Shown here piece by piece: positions 26,200-36,595 of a stretch of 64,000 bases of DNA. The position numbers and the translations under genes are program-made. The DNA comes from Oryzias latipes (Eukaryota > Chordata > Actinopteri > Beloniformes > Adrianichthyidae), in the NCBI RefSeq assembly GCF_002234675.1, contig NC_019876.2, forward strand, positions 24,515,371 through 24,579,370. Direction: 5' to 3'. Positions within the stretch are counted from its first letter, which is position 1. The number at the start of each line of letters is the position of its first letter. The notes under the pieces were generated by a model. That model ran no database searches and was not told where the DNA came from. It saw only the letters and a program-made list of their open reading frames with translations.

Positions 26200-27100
26200 A
26201 CCTGTGTGTGACAGAATTCTTCCCATCTGCTGACTGTCACTGGGTTTGTGGATTAGAGTCTCAGGAGACTCAAGAACTTTAGGCCACAGCTTTAAACAGC
26301 AACATCATACAAGGAGGTGGGGGGAGCCGGTTTAGCTCGTGCTGGTTTGACATGACCATGCAGTGTGCTAGAATGTTCTATTTGGATTGGATTCTTTGGA
26401 TGTGGAAAAACAACAGTGGGCTGGACTTTAGAAAACTAAAATGTGAATGGATTTGACATTCATTCTTGTTTACTTGTTTGTTTGGACACATATTTAATTT
26501 AAATGTGATTATCTTCCAATAAATCCAAGGAATGTGGAAAACTTCACCTGCACTGTTCAGTATCAGCTATTTCTCTCTGAGTCACACTGGCTGAAGTTTT
26601 GAATAAAGATGTTCTGGATCCATTTTAGGTCAGTGAATCGGATCAAATTGGATTGTTCAAAATGAACCAATATCAACAATGGAGGACCACAAATGACATG
26701 TAAAATGAGTCTTTACCCTCCTACTAAATAAACATCTTCAGGTTGTCTGACCACTCTGCCTTTTCTGTCATCCATAAACTAAGAACGCGCAGAGAAAGAG
26801 CTGGATCTGTGCATCATGCTGTTCACACAGACAGAGGAAATTCAACTCAATTCAAGTCTGTCCGTCATCAGCACCACTGTTTTTCACTGCATTTCCCATG
26901 ATGCATTGCGTTATTGTGACAGCTTCTATTACTGTGCTGCTGTTAACCGTCATGAAGCACAATAAATGCAAACATCTCTTCTAACAGTCTTCAAAACATC
27001 GTGATGAAAGCAGGAAAACAGTTTATTTCTCCTTTAAGGTTTGTGTTGAATAAAAGAAAATTCCAACTTAGCGTTGCTGCTCAAGTCATGTCATGAAATG
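26200..27100. other. ACOX3 copy A 3' flank
   Basis: Non-coding sequence shared with 45905-47140 in the right arm, except for about 350 bp missing here near 26340. No domain seen. Confidence 0.5.
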
Positions 27101-27320
27101 CAAAGAAAAACACTGGCTATGTCCGAATTCCTTTACTACTCACTGCATAGTGCACTATATAGGCGTTCACCATTTTGTCTGGATCTACAATTCCAAAATC
27201 CAGTGCCCTGGAAATCTCCCAGAAGTCCCTGCGAGAAACCAGATTGGAAAATTATAGACCAAAATCAGTGACGGTTTTAGGCACGGTCCGTACGGGGGGT
27301 GGCCCGGTCGCGAATTTAAA
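27100..27320. repeat. MITE-like repeat with ATAGTGCACTATATAGG motif, left arm
   Basis: A fish repeat type starting CTGGCTATGTCCGAATTCC. Its mirror is at about 45700-45905. Confidence 0.6.
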
Positions 27321-27809
27321 GTGGGGGTGGCTCAGTGCTTGGAAACAACAAAGATCTGGGCCACTTTTGGTTTTCTATTATCTGTAATATCACAGATTTT
27401 AGAACGGCCTAAAACTTGTGAATTGGCGCCTCCTCCAGCTGCTACTCCTGTCTCTGACACGGTAAATGTGTGTGAAGGAAAAGGGGAGGAGTGAAGGCCG
27501 CAGGCTGCAAGGTGAGCACGGAGCGCAGCCGCGGGTGCTAAACCTGGATCATGGCGTGCCTTTAGATGACTCAGCTCATGATGATAATGCAAATCTTTAT
27601 CGTAGACATTTTTATTATGTGTCTTTATTTTCCATCTAAAATGTATTTTTTAGGTCTGCCTGTTGTTTAGATGGTGTTAGAATCCTATTTGACATAAAGA
27701 CAGAAGCTAATGCAGGCAGGAAAACAGCTGCACTGTTTAAGATCAAGATTTCTACTGTTGTAGTTGGTGCACAAAATGAGGAAAATGCCAAATATTTTTG
27801 GAGTAATCC

Positions 27810-28020
27810 TACTGATGAGTTACAATACAGACCAAAAGTTTGGACACACATTCTTACTCAAAGAGTTTTCTATATTTTCATGACTATAAATTGTAGATTC
27901 ACACTGAATGCATCAAAACTATGAATTAACACATGTGGACTGATATACATAACAAAAGAGTGTGAAACAACTGAATATGTCAGATTATAGGTTCTTCATA
28001 GTAGCCATAATTGATATAAA
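27810..28020. repeat. Tc1/mariner-like terminal fragment, left arm
   Basis: CAGACCAAAAGTTTGGACAC and the following sequence resemble the end of fish Tc1-like elements. No transposase is seen. Mirror at about 45005-45195. Confidence 0.6.
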
Positions 28021-28129
28021 AATTTAAAAAAGTGACCTTTGACCTATCATAACTTTAAAAAAAAAAACATGTCTGAAGGGCTAAAGATACAAGAGAAGAT
28101 GGGACCTGGGGGTGATGGGGGGGCCTGAG

Positions 28130-29270
28130 AAAGACAACAAAACACCAGAGAGGTCGTCCTCGGTATCCTTAACCGTGTTGTTCTGTGTCTGTGGAGAAGC
28201 TCCAGGACACCGTTCATCGGCTGTGGAAGAGAGGCGCTGTGAATAACAACATGCCAAGAGCCATAATGATCCGGTTTGCAATGCGCACGGTGAGAGACGA
28301 AGTGTGGAGAAAATCCCAGGAAGCCAGAGTCTGCAAAGAGATGAAGATCTACTTCAGGAAGGACTTTTCCAAAGAAGATCGATGGAGGAGCAAGCCAGAC
28401 GGAGCGGGAAGAGAGCCTTGAAGGAGGGAAACGTGCTGATTGAAGGGAGGAAAGTGACGCCATGAAGATCAGAGTTTCAGTGTTTTTGTTAAGCTTTAGA
28501 ATGTTTTAAGTTCAAAGGTTGATAACAACAAAGTTTATAAAAAAAATTTTTTTTTAATTATAACTAATGTTATTGGGGAAAGTTGGTCCCGTATTGTCGT
28601 TTTATGGTTTTGGAAAGATATTCTGCTCATTCCTGCATCTTTAGGAAATCTCAGCGTTTATTTAGACACCAAGTATTCTGTTCAGTTTTCATGTCTATTT
28701 TCTTTGTTTCATTAAATACCAGAGGTTTGATAAATATTACAAAAGAATTTAAGGCAAATCTAATTTTACTGCTAGAAACCCACTCAGGTCCAGCAGATGA
28801 AGTATTTTGGAGCCGCTCAGCAGGAGTCATGATTCTGTTTAACAGGTTTTCAGGGAAGAATAATTAGGCATCTTGGAGATAGAGAAGGCCACTGGTTATT
28901 ATCAGCTGTTGAAATTTATGAGCAATTCATCATTGTGCTGACTTTATATGGGTACAATAACAAACTACAAAATTAGAATAGGTTGGAAATTTTTTTTTTC
29001 CATTCTACTGAAATCATAGCAACAGATAAAATAAAAAAAAATGAAAAATGAAAAAAATATTTATTGGAGGAGACTTTAACATTGTTTCAAATTCCTGGCC
29101 TGATAGATTACCCATTAAAGGACAACAACCAGAACACAATGATGTCATCAGAAAATTCAATTTGTCAACAAACACATTTGATTACTGGAGATTAAAAAAT
29201 CCCACGTCTCTAAACTATACATGGATTAGTGCTTCAAACAATCACAGCGATCAAGAATAGATTATTGACT
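28130..29270 (+). pseudogene. L1-like LINE relic (ORF1 part and endonuclease part), left arm
   Basis: 28185-28421 encodes a stretch (VRDEVWRKSQEARVC...) resembling the C-terminal half of L1-type ORF1. 28690-29260 encodes broken pieces of an AP-type endonuclease: FVSLNTRGLIN, LILLLETHSG and IFIGGDFNIV..D, the usual order of family motifs. Stops and frameshifts separate the pieces and reverse transcriptase is absent. The right arm has the same relic. Confidence 0.75.
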
Positions 29271-29499
29271 TATTTCTCAACCGATATCTGCAGATGTAGA
29301 AAACTGTGTAATAGAACCGTCTCCACTTACTGACCATTGTCTAATTAGCCTTTCCCTAAAACTGCAAAAATACACACCCATCTCACAACACGTGGAAATT
29401 TAACAATAAACTTTTACTAAAAGATATATTTACCAAGGAGATCAAATCTCTATGTTTGAAAGTCAAGGGAATGGAAATGACAAACAAAGGGCATTTATA

Positions 29500-29645
29500 C
29501 AATCCAGAGCAATCCACAGCGGCGCTGGAGAAGGCCCAGCGTCCCCACTTCCTAAGAAAACTCAGGAGGAACAACCCGCAAAGGAAGCTGCTGGTGACCT
29601 CAGGAGGTGCTCAAGAGCAAAAATGTCTATATGCCCTATCTGAAT
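29500..29645 (+). pseudogene. C-terminal LINE fragment, left arm
   Basis: The translation ALEKAQRPHFLRKLRRNN resembles the region near the end of fish LINE ORF2 proteins (AQQRLYFLRRL type). The fragment is about 50 codons. Its mirror is at 42535-42665. Confidence 0.55.
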
Positions 29646-29827
29646 TTATCTTTAAATGTATGTTTTTTTAATTTACATTTTTTGTCTGTTCTTAAGTTTT
29701 TCATTGCATATTTGTTTAAAATTAATTTTAAACATTGTCTTTTTATCATTCTTTAAACCGCTGGAGAGAGTTGATACATTGTGTAAGTGGTTGCATCAAT
29801 CCTATTCTGTACCAAGAAAAGAGCTCT

Positions 29828-30200
29828 GTTGCCTAGCAACATGACAAAGGCCCTTTGATGATGCCTTAGTCATGTTGCTAGGCAACGTGACAAAAAGCCC
29901 AAGTCAAGACCCATTGATGTCACCAACTGCTTTATGATGTCATGATGACTATACCAACCTGATGTTGGTGCTTTGTTAGTTACTAATTAATTAAAAAATA
30001 GAAAAAAACAACAAGAGATAAAAGGTATACAATTCTAAAGATAAAGGGAATAGAATCAGGGTTTAGTGATGTCATAGATCTCACGTGACATCAATGCCCT
30101 TATGTAATGATGATGTCAGAGCACCTGATGTGAGTTTGTCATCATGACATCATATGACATCACATGACATCACATGACATAATGTGACATATTGTAGACT
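29828..30200 (+). promoter_or_regulatory. X-box palindrome and CRE-like cluster upstream of coiled-coil copy 1
   Basis: GTTGCCTAGCAAC (29828-29840) and GTTGCTAGGCAAC (29874-29886) are near-perfect RFX-type X-box motifs. They form the ends of an 18-bp perfect inverted repeat (GTTGCCTAGCAACATGAC and its complement) with a 23-bp loop. Downstream, 29916-30190 holds many TGATGTCA/TGACATCA sites, a CRE/ATF-like octamer, with a tight run at 30141-30190. This is 200-570 bp before the ATG and looks like an enhancer or promoter. RFX plus CRE factors acting here is inferred from motifs only. Confidence 0.5.
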
Positions 30201-30401
30201 GCCACTCTAGTCCACATATACATCTCAGATTTCTAGTCAAAACATTCGCTGTGGTTGAAGAGATCTAAGGTTATTGCTCTAGAAAGAGTACTTTGGAAAC
30301 GCACTTGGAGCTCATTCTTTGCAGAGACAAAAAGCTTTTGTTTCTGAAATCTTCTGGAAACTCTGTAATTTCTGTTATTTTACACCTAACAAGTGGTAAA
30401 A

Positions 30402-31436
30402 ATGCCCTGTGTAACTAAGGCAAACAGGCGCAACAATCCAAGCCCAAAACTGAGTCAAGTTCTGGAGGAACTCAACACGCTGAAAAAGGCCCATGAAAAC
30501 CTCATCCAGGACAAAAAAGGCCAGGCTCTTTCTACCAAGGTGGAAGCTCTTGAGCATGAAAATGCTCAATTGAAGAAAGAACTAGAAGAACTTGCTGTTC
30601 CAACTGACACCAAAGAGTTGAGACAGAAATTCAACAACTTAAAAGAAGAGAAAGATCAGACGACTGAAGAACAGTTGACCCTGAAACAGGCCAACCTTGA
30701 CATGGTCTGGGAGCTGGAAGAGTGCAAGGCCGTGTTGATCCAACAAATGGACATCAATGACAAAAATGAAGCTTGCATCAAAAAGCTGAAACAGCAGCTT
30801 AAAGATTTCAAAGAGCAGAAGGCTGCAAAGGGAGGCAAAGGACCCAAACCAGACACCAACAAAGCCTTTGAGGACCTTGAAAGAAAATATCAGGAGTCTC
30901 AAGAGGAAAATGAGGAACTAAAGGCAGAAAATCAAGTTCTGGTCAATGAAGTTGAAGATTTGGAGAAAGAAAATGCTGACCTAAACAAGAAACTGGAGGT
31001 CTCTGCTCAGCATGAATCCACAATCACTGAGCTGAAAGAGCAACTGAAGAAACATGAGGAGGAGAAAAAGGCTCTCCTTGAATTGAAGAAACTCAAGGAA
31101 AAAGAAGCAGAAGATGCAAAAAGGGAGTTGGAAGAAATGAAGGCAAACAAAGAGAAGAAAACAGTCTCTGTACAGACTGACTCTGATGCTGAGGAGAAGA
31201 AAACAGTCTCTGTACAGACTGACTCTGATGCTGAGGAGAAGAAAATAGTCTCTGTACAGACTGACTCTGGGAATCAGGAATGCATCACCAAAGAGGGAGA
31301 AACCACACAAGAACAGGTTGAGGTAGAAGAAGAGGAACCAAAGAAAGGAAAGAAGGTTAAGAGGTTTTCCTTCACCAAATTTTGGCGCAGATTGTTTTGC
31401 TCTAAAAAAGTCAAGCAAGCGACTGCACACAGTTAA
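30402..31436 (+). CDS. Unrecognised coiled-coil protein with basic-aromatic tail, copy 1
   Basis: This is an intronless reading frame of 344 residues from the first ATG; a GTG lies three codons upstream but ATG is the eukaryotic start. I do not recognise the family. Residues of about 15-250 are Lys/Glu/Leu-rich heptad sequence, a long coiled coil, with a short break at GGKGPKPD. Next come three tandem 14-residue repeats of the type [14 protein letters not shown], an acidic stretch (EEEE) and a basic-aromatic tail containing [14 protein letters not shown]. That tail resembles the MARCKS effector domain, which binds acidic membranes and calmodulin. The resemblance is by eye, and a membrane-anchored coiled coil is only an inference. 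No signal peptide or transmembrane segment is visible. The gene has an X-box/CRE-rich upstream region and is duplicated intact in the other arm. Alternatives are a host gene carried with the duplication or a transposon-borne accessory gene. Confidence 0.75.
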   Translation: MPCVTKANRRNNPSPKLSQVLEELNTLKKAHENLIQDKKGQALSTKVEALEHENAQLKKELEELAVPTDTKELRQKFNNLKEEKDQTTEEQLTLKQANLDMVWELEECKAVLIQQMDINDKNEACIKKLKQQLKDFKEQKAAKGGKGPKPDTNKAFEDLERKYQESQEENEELKAENQVLVNEVEDLEKENADLNKKLEVSAQHESTITELKEQLKKHEEEKKALLELKKLKEKEAEDAKRELEEMKANKEKKTVSVQTDSDAEEKKTVSVQTDSDAEEKKIVSVQTDSGNQECITKEGETTQEQVEVEEEEPKKGKKVKRFSFTKFWRRLFCSKKVKQATAHS

Positions 31437-31464
31437 AAAAAAGATCAACCCAGTCTTAAAAAAA

Positions 31465-31750
31465 GGGGCTGCATGGTAAGGTTTGCATGTTCTTTCCATG
31501 CATGCGTGGGTTTTTCTCTGGGTGCTCCAGTTTTCCCCCCACAACCAAAAATAGAAAAGATGTAAATCATGATTGGTCAGGGTTTAGAAGCTAGTGGGAG
31601 TGTGTGCAGTGATTGAGTTCAACTTTTATGTTTTGTTTTTTTTTTAATTGAAAAAACGGGCTGCATGGCTAAATTGGCGTGTTCTTTCCATGCATGCGTG
31701 GGGTTTTCTCTGGGTGCTCTAGTTTCCCCCCACACACACAAAAAAGTGAA
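31465..31750 (+). repeat. Two SINE-tail-like segments downstream of coiled-coil copy 1
   Basis: GGGCTGCATGG followed by a stretch containing TTCTTTCCATGCATGCGTGG occurs twice (about 31467 and 31660). It resembles the body of the fish repeat at 16536-16876 (GTTTGCATCTTCTCC...GTGGGTTTTCTCC). Mirrors lie at about 40380-40660, and partly at 49280-49530. Confidence 0.55.
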
Positions 31751-31759
31751 AATCACGAT

Positions 31760-32460
31760 TCCTAAATGTAATGACACAAGACACTGGTAATATCCAGGAA
31801 AACATTGAAAAAGATTTTAAGAACATTTTTTTTTGTGGTTAAATTGAAGCTTTTAACAAAAATGTTCATGTTTACTTCCAGTCATTAATTAAAACTGTAT
31901 TATATTTTATTTCCATGTATTTATGCAAATGTATATAATGTACAATTATGTGTTAGTCTGTAATAATAAAAGTAACATTAAAAAAAGTTAAAATAAAAAC
32001 AAATATATAATCCAGCCTCAGAGAGTCACTAAGCTGTGTACTTTCTGTGATGGTCCCAAGCCCATAGAAATGGAGAGGGTATATATGCTGGTTGGACTCC
32101 AGGTTTTTCTTAGCTTCCATGTTCAGTCAAATAAGCAAAAGGCACTGGTAGATGGTACTCTGGCTTTTGCTAGACGGGGTTCAACTCCCTGCAGTGTCCT
32201 TGAAAATTCTTTGACATGAAACATCAAAGTAAATAGTCTTCCAAAAAAGATTATTCTAAAGTTTTAAATATTAATTTATGTTGATAAAGAATTGTTTGGG
32301 CATTGATGAATATAGCAATATTAAATGTATTTCATGTACATGTATTCTTTTTTAACTCAGTTGCTTGCATTTATAAAATAAAATGTCAGACATCAAAATA
32401 AATAGAAACATTCCAAAAATGAGACTTAATTTCATAAATAGAATAATTAATGTTACATTT
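31760..32460. other. AT-rich stretch between coiled-coil gene and Harbinger relic
   Basis: No gene. A segment at 32130-32200 has a tRNA-like GGGGTTCAACTCCC but no convincing cloverleaf. The stretch is shared with the right arm (39760-40380). Confidence 0.4.
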
Positions 32461-32514
32461 CACAGGGTCTTCCACCTCTCTACTGCTTTGCCAACATTAA
32501 GGTTTCTGTCCTGG

Positions 32515-33315
32515 CCCTCTGTGCTGATGGTCAGTCCGACACAAGACCGGACTTTCGGTTGACCCGCAGGACCATCGGGCATCTGGTGGAACAGCTTCAG
32601 GTTCCTCACACTCTGGGGGGGTACAGGACACTGAGGTCCTGGTGTTCCTTTTCTGGTTGGCGTGTGGCACATCTTACCGTGTGTTAGCCAAGGTCTTTGA
32701 CATGCCACGGTCCGCTGTGAGGGACTTTGTCCACAGGACGGCAGACCGCATCCTCCAGCTGATGTACAGGGTCATCCGGCTACCCACTGTGAATGAACTG
32801 CCATTAGTCGCCACTGGTTTAGAGCAGCTCTCTGGGTCTGCTGCCTTCCAAAAGGTCATGGGGAGCATTGATGGCTGCCACATAAGAATTAAGGCCCCAA
32901 AAGAAAATGCAGTTTATTTTAACAGGAATTTTTTTATTCCATTCAGATGCAGGCTGTATGTGATTCTAATGCCACATTTTTAGATATTTTTGTTGGGTAT
33001 CCAGGATCAGTCCATGATTCACGGGTTCTGCGTAACAGACCAATTTATGCCAATCAAACATTCCCCCCTGAAGGATACATCCATTTCGGTGATGGTGGGT
33101 ATCTCTGCATTGCTCAACCATCATGCTGCTCCATGCTAACAGAAGCAAATCACCTTTGTTGCAGTTGGGAGGGAGCAGGAATAACAATGACAATGGGATG
33201 CTTGAAGTACCCACAGATATCCTTATCATACAGGCCATTGGCTGGAACAAGTGGAAGGTGGAAAAGCTTGACCAGACACTAGCTAAAAGATGCATCAAGG
33301 TAAAAACCAGATAGG
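32515..33315 (+). pseudogene. PIF/Harbinger transposase relic, left arm
   Basis: Two frames together show Harbinger nuclease features: an N-terminal RLTRRTIGHLVEQL helix, the first catalytic block GSIDGCHIRI, then after a frameshift near 32945 GYPGSVHDSRVLRN and the second block HFGDGGY. The region with the third catalytic residue is not recognisable. The same frameshift is in both arms, so the gene was dead before the inverted duplication. Confidence 0.85.
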
Positions 33316-33357
33316 TTTTTACTTTTTTCATTCAAACATTACTCAACAATGTTTTTG

Positions 33358-33735
33358 ACAGTACAAAGGATTTCTGAGGCATCGGCAGACCTTGATCAGC
33401 TGACAACAGAACTATCGGTACAAGAAAACACTGTCCAGCAATGGGTGTCTGATGCTTAAAAGTGGGCTGCAGGTGCTGTGGAACTTAATATATATATTGA
33501 CACTTTTTATGTCCAATAATTATTCTAGTAGTGAACTCTAGTAATATCAAGTGAACGCCTTTTTATAGCATCTTGCCTCAAGTCAAAATGTCCAAATACT
33601 CATATAATAATATGAAATGTGTTAACTTTTCTCCCCACAAGAACCAACTGGTCAAAATAACCTTGAAAATCCATTGAAGGACTTTATCTGAGCCCAGCAG
33701 AGGAAATATGAGCAGTATCACCAGACAGGTGAGGG
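33358..33735 (+). pseudogene. Exon-like remnants after the Harbinger relic, left arm
   Basis: After an acceptor-like TTTTGACAG the frame reads RISEASADLDQL, then a helix-turn-helix-like stretch ending QQWVSDA and a stop. A second piece near 33640-33730 ends at the donor-like CAGACAGGTGAGG. The right arm (38280-38690) has matching pieces with different defects (QQRV). This may be the second, DNA-binding gene of the Harbinger element or an unrelated gene fragment. The helix-turn-helix resemblance is weak. Confidence 0.35.
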
Positions 33736-33799
33736 ATAAAATGCAAAGTTCTTGAAGCAAATATTATTTAATTTCATTTGCCACTTAGAAAGTTTTGTT

Positions 33800-36575
33800 G
33801 ACTTTTTGTTTGATCATATCAGCTTGGAAAAAATGTCAGCCCAAAGCTCAAGTAACTTTGAAAGAATTCAGTCTCTCTGGTCTCCTGTGGTTGACTCCAT
33901 GACTTAGGGGGTGGGGAGCTTGGTCGTCGCTGCTCCTTGCCCTTCTGCCGTGGTTTGGGGTGGGGGTCGGGGCTTCCGGTGCCTGGCGGGGGCGGGGGGG
34001 GGCGCCGTTAGTCGGGGGGTCGGGTCCGGTGCCTGGGTGGGGCGGGCTGGGGCGCTGCGTGGTCCTCTGGGCTTGGGTGTGGGGGTGCGTGGTGGGGGGG
34101 GTGGGGTGGTGGTCTGGCTTGGCTTGGGGGGGTGGTCCCTTTGCCTGTGCTGGGGGGGGTTGGCGGGGGGCCCTGTTCGGGGGGGGGGGGGCCCAGCGGC
34201 GCCGGGTGGGCTGCCCATCTGCACCTGGGGCTGGGATCGGCCCTTCCCTGGCTCTGGGACGGGACGGGACAACCCTCTCGGGGCCCCCGGTCGCTCTGGG
34301 TGTCACCCGCTTCGGCTGCGGGGTCTGGGGTGGGGTGGGGTGGGGGGCTTGTCGGCCCTGTCCTGTGGGGGGGGGGGGCGTTCTGGGGGGGAGGGGGTCC
34401 CATTATTGGTACGGGTCGGGGGGGCTAGCGGGTCGGGGTCTCCGCTGAGGCAATCAGTGGTTGCCTCGGCCGGTTGGCCTCCTCGGTCCCGTCGAGGCCT
34501 GACCAGAGCTCCTCTAGGGCCGGCGTCTGGGGGTGGGGGCCTTGGCTTGCTCCGGGGGGGGCGACGCTTTCTGGTTGCTCTCTCTCCGTGTGGGGTGGGT
34601 GGTGCCGGGCCTGGGGTGTCGGCGCCTCCGGGGGTGGGGCCCCTGGGCTGGGTGGCCCTGGCCCCTCTGCTGGGGGGGGACTGGGGGACGGCTGTTTGAC
34701 CACCGGGGGACAGTCTACCAGCTGTCCCCAACTTACCCCCTTCCTCATATAACCTCATATTAGGGTGGGGGGGTGGGGGGTCTAGCCTGCGATGCACCTT
34801 GGGGGGGGCTACTTGGCAGTGGCCCCCCTCCTATGGTTGCCGTATGGAGTGGGCCCCCCCTCTTTCGGTTTTATTTGCACCTTAGACATGTAGGGTCCTT
34901 GGTAGGGGGGGTGCTTGCACATCACTGCAAGAAAGCAGCAGATGTCCTCCTGGCACCCTACCCGGCAATTTTAACCGCACCTTAGACATTTAGGGCCCCT
35001 TGGTGGGGAGGGTGAGGGGACATCACTGTGAGTAATCAGGAGATGTCCCCTTAGTAGCCTACTCACCAATTTTAACTGCACCCCCCTTAGTACACACACC
35101 CCTCCCCCTTCAATATATACATTCCAACATAAACACACACACATGCACACAAACACCCTCTCAAACACACATACACGCACACACATTTTACAAGGAAGGT
35201 GGGACCTGGGTCCATCTGTCCCCTACCCCTTCCCTGGTGGGGGGGTGCGGGCCCCTTGGCGATGGCGGCCGTGTCCCTTGGGTGCCGGCTCCCTGGGCCC
35301 GGCGGTGCTCTCTCCGCACGGTGGGAGGGTTCATATTACACCTGAGCCGGGGGTGTTCGTGTCCCTGGGGGGTGGGTCCTGGTCCTTGCCCCTGAGCGCT
35401 GGGCCCCGCCAAACTTCCAACATGGCCGAGCCTGGTCGGGCCATATTTATAACACCCCTTGTGGGCCACCCTTTTTTCCCCGGGGTTCCCCCCTCCTGGG
35501 CGGGGGCGGCGGACCCCTGCCTTGCTCCTACCTGGACCAACCGTGGGCCGGGTGGGTGGCTGCCTGGAGTGCGGAGCGGGTCTCCCTTGGGGGGTCCTGG
35601 CTCGTACCTGGGGTTGGGGCGGGGGGATGCCCGGAACTCCTGGGTGGTGGTGGGGTGCTCGTCTGGGGCTGTGGGCGTCCTTCTCCGGTGGGGCCCTGCG
35701 TTGGGCTCTTCCGGCGTGGCGGGGGGGCTGCTTTCCTGGCTGGGCTGGGGCGGCGCTCTCTTTCCCTCCGCGCCTCCCTGCTCTCTGGCTCTGGGGGCGT
35801 CGTGGCGGTCCTGCTGGCCCTGGCCTGGGTGGCGGTCTTGGTCGCCCGGGGGGCGGTTGTTTCCTGCCTGTTCCCGTGTGGCGTTGGGGGAATTCCGGCT
35901 GCCGCTGCTGCTGCGGCGTGGGTCTGGGTGTGGGGGTGGCTGGGCGGTCCTCCTCCTTTTCACATTCCACCATCCATTTTAGAAGAACATAAACACTCAC
36001 CTGAGCACAGGTGTTAGCTCACCTTTGCACTTATAGTTTGAATGATTAAATGAATGAAAGATTTTACACTAGTAGGTTTAAAGGCATAGGTAGGCGTTCG
36101 TGAACACTATCTGTTTTGTGTACATGTTGACATGTGGACATTTTTGCAGCTAGCAGGTGTGTTGATAATATTTGAGTGTGTGTGAACAGGCCCCGCCCTT
36201 TTTGTACTACATTTGAACCGTACCGTAATGATAAACAACCAGTAAACCTGTCTGCTCTATGCTGCTTCATGGTCTTACCCCCCCTCTCACTATCACCCCC
36301 CCCCCCCCCCGACATCCCTCCCTCTTCTTCCCTTCTTTCCTTTTCCGTCCAGTCCAACACCAAAGATTTTCAATCATGGTTGAAATGAATAAAGTTTGGC
36401 CTCATTTACAAAAGGGGTTTATTCAGTCATACCTTTGGTTTGTCTGTAGATTAATTAGATGAATAACCCCTCTTGTTAAAGTAAAATATGTCCAACACAA
36501 GAGGCCCTCACCTCTCATCTGCCTGCCTAGCTGTTGGACAGGACAAGTTAAAAAAAAAAAAAAAAAAAAAAAAAA
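33800..36575 (+). mobile_element. GC-rich poly(A)-tailed retroposon, family unknown
   Basis: A 2.78-kb insertion is bounded by the 14-bp target duplication TAGAAAGTTTTGTT (33786-33799 and 36576-36589) and ends in 27 A residues (36549-36575), as expected for LINE-type integration. The uninterrupted site is preserved at 38215-38240 in the right arm. The first 900 bases are extremely G-rich on the plus strand. Next come two ~100-bp tandem units, a CA-rich stretch, a second G-rich block (35200-35950) and an AT-richer 3' end with AATAAA near 36388. Long frames exist on both strands, but they have low-complexity composition and no recognised domain, so I call none of them genes. A 5'-truncated relative lies at 2970-4170. 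Confidence 0.85.
34877..35078 (+). repeat. Two tandem ~100-bp units inside the GC-rich retroposon
   Basis: Units start with GCACCTTAGACAT at 34877 and 34977 and end near CAATTTTAAC. They differ at many positions, so the duplication is old relative to the insertion. Confidence 0.8.
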
Positions 36576-36595
36576 TAGAAAGTTTTGTTTACAAT

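Larger units (their letters stand above)
19650..36595 (+). repeat. Left arm of large inverted duplication
   Basis: From about 19650, just after ACOX3 exon 9, to 36595 the sequence reappears in reverse complement at 38215-59105. Shared content in order: ACOX3 exons 10-18 and introns, ACOX3 3' flank, MITE and Tc1-like fragments, L1-like relics, the X-box/CRE region, the coiled-coil gene, the Harbinger relic and the end of a dispersed repeat. Arm-specific differences seen on the left: the nested LINE/DNA transposon in intron 13, a roughly 600-bp gap in the L1 ORF1 region near 28070, and the retroposon at 33800-36575. The inner limit is the base after TAGAAAGTTTTGTTTACAAT, beyond which the arms have different sequence. 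Confidence 0.9.

Noticed and set aside
30981..31544. 187-codon minus-strand frame
   Set aside because: Antisense shadow of the coiled-coil gene; it mirrors the Lys/Glu codons as Phe/Leu.
33848..36017. Frames of 100-279 codons on both strands
   Set aside because: Same composition effect inside the GC-rich retroposon; no conserved motif or codon pattern.
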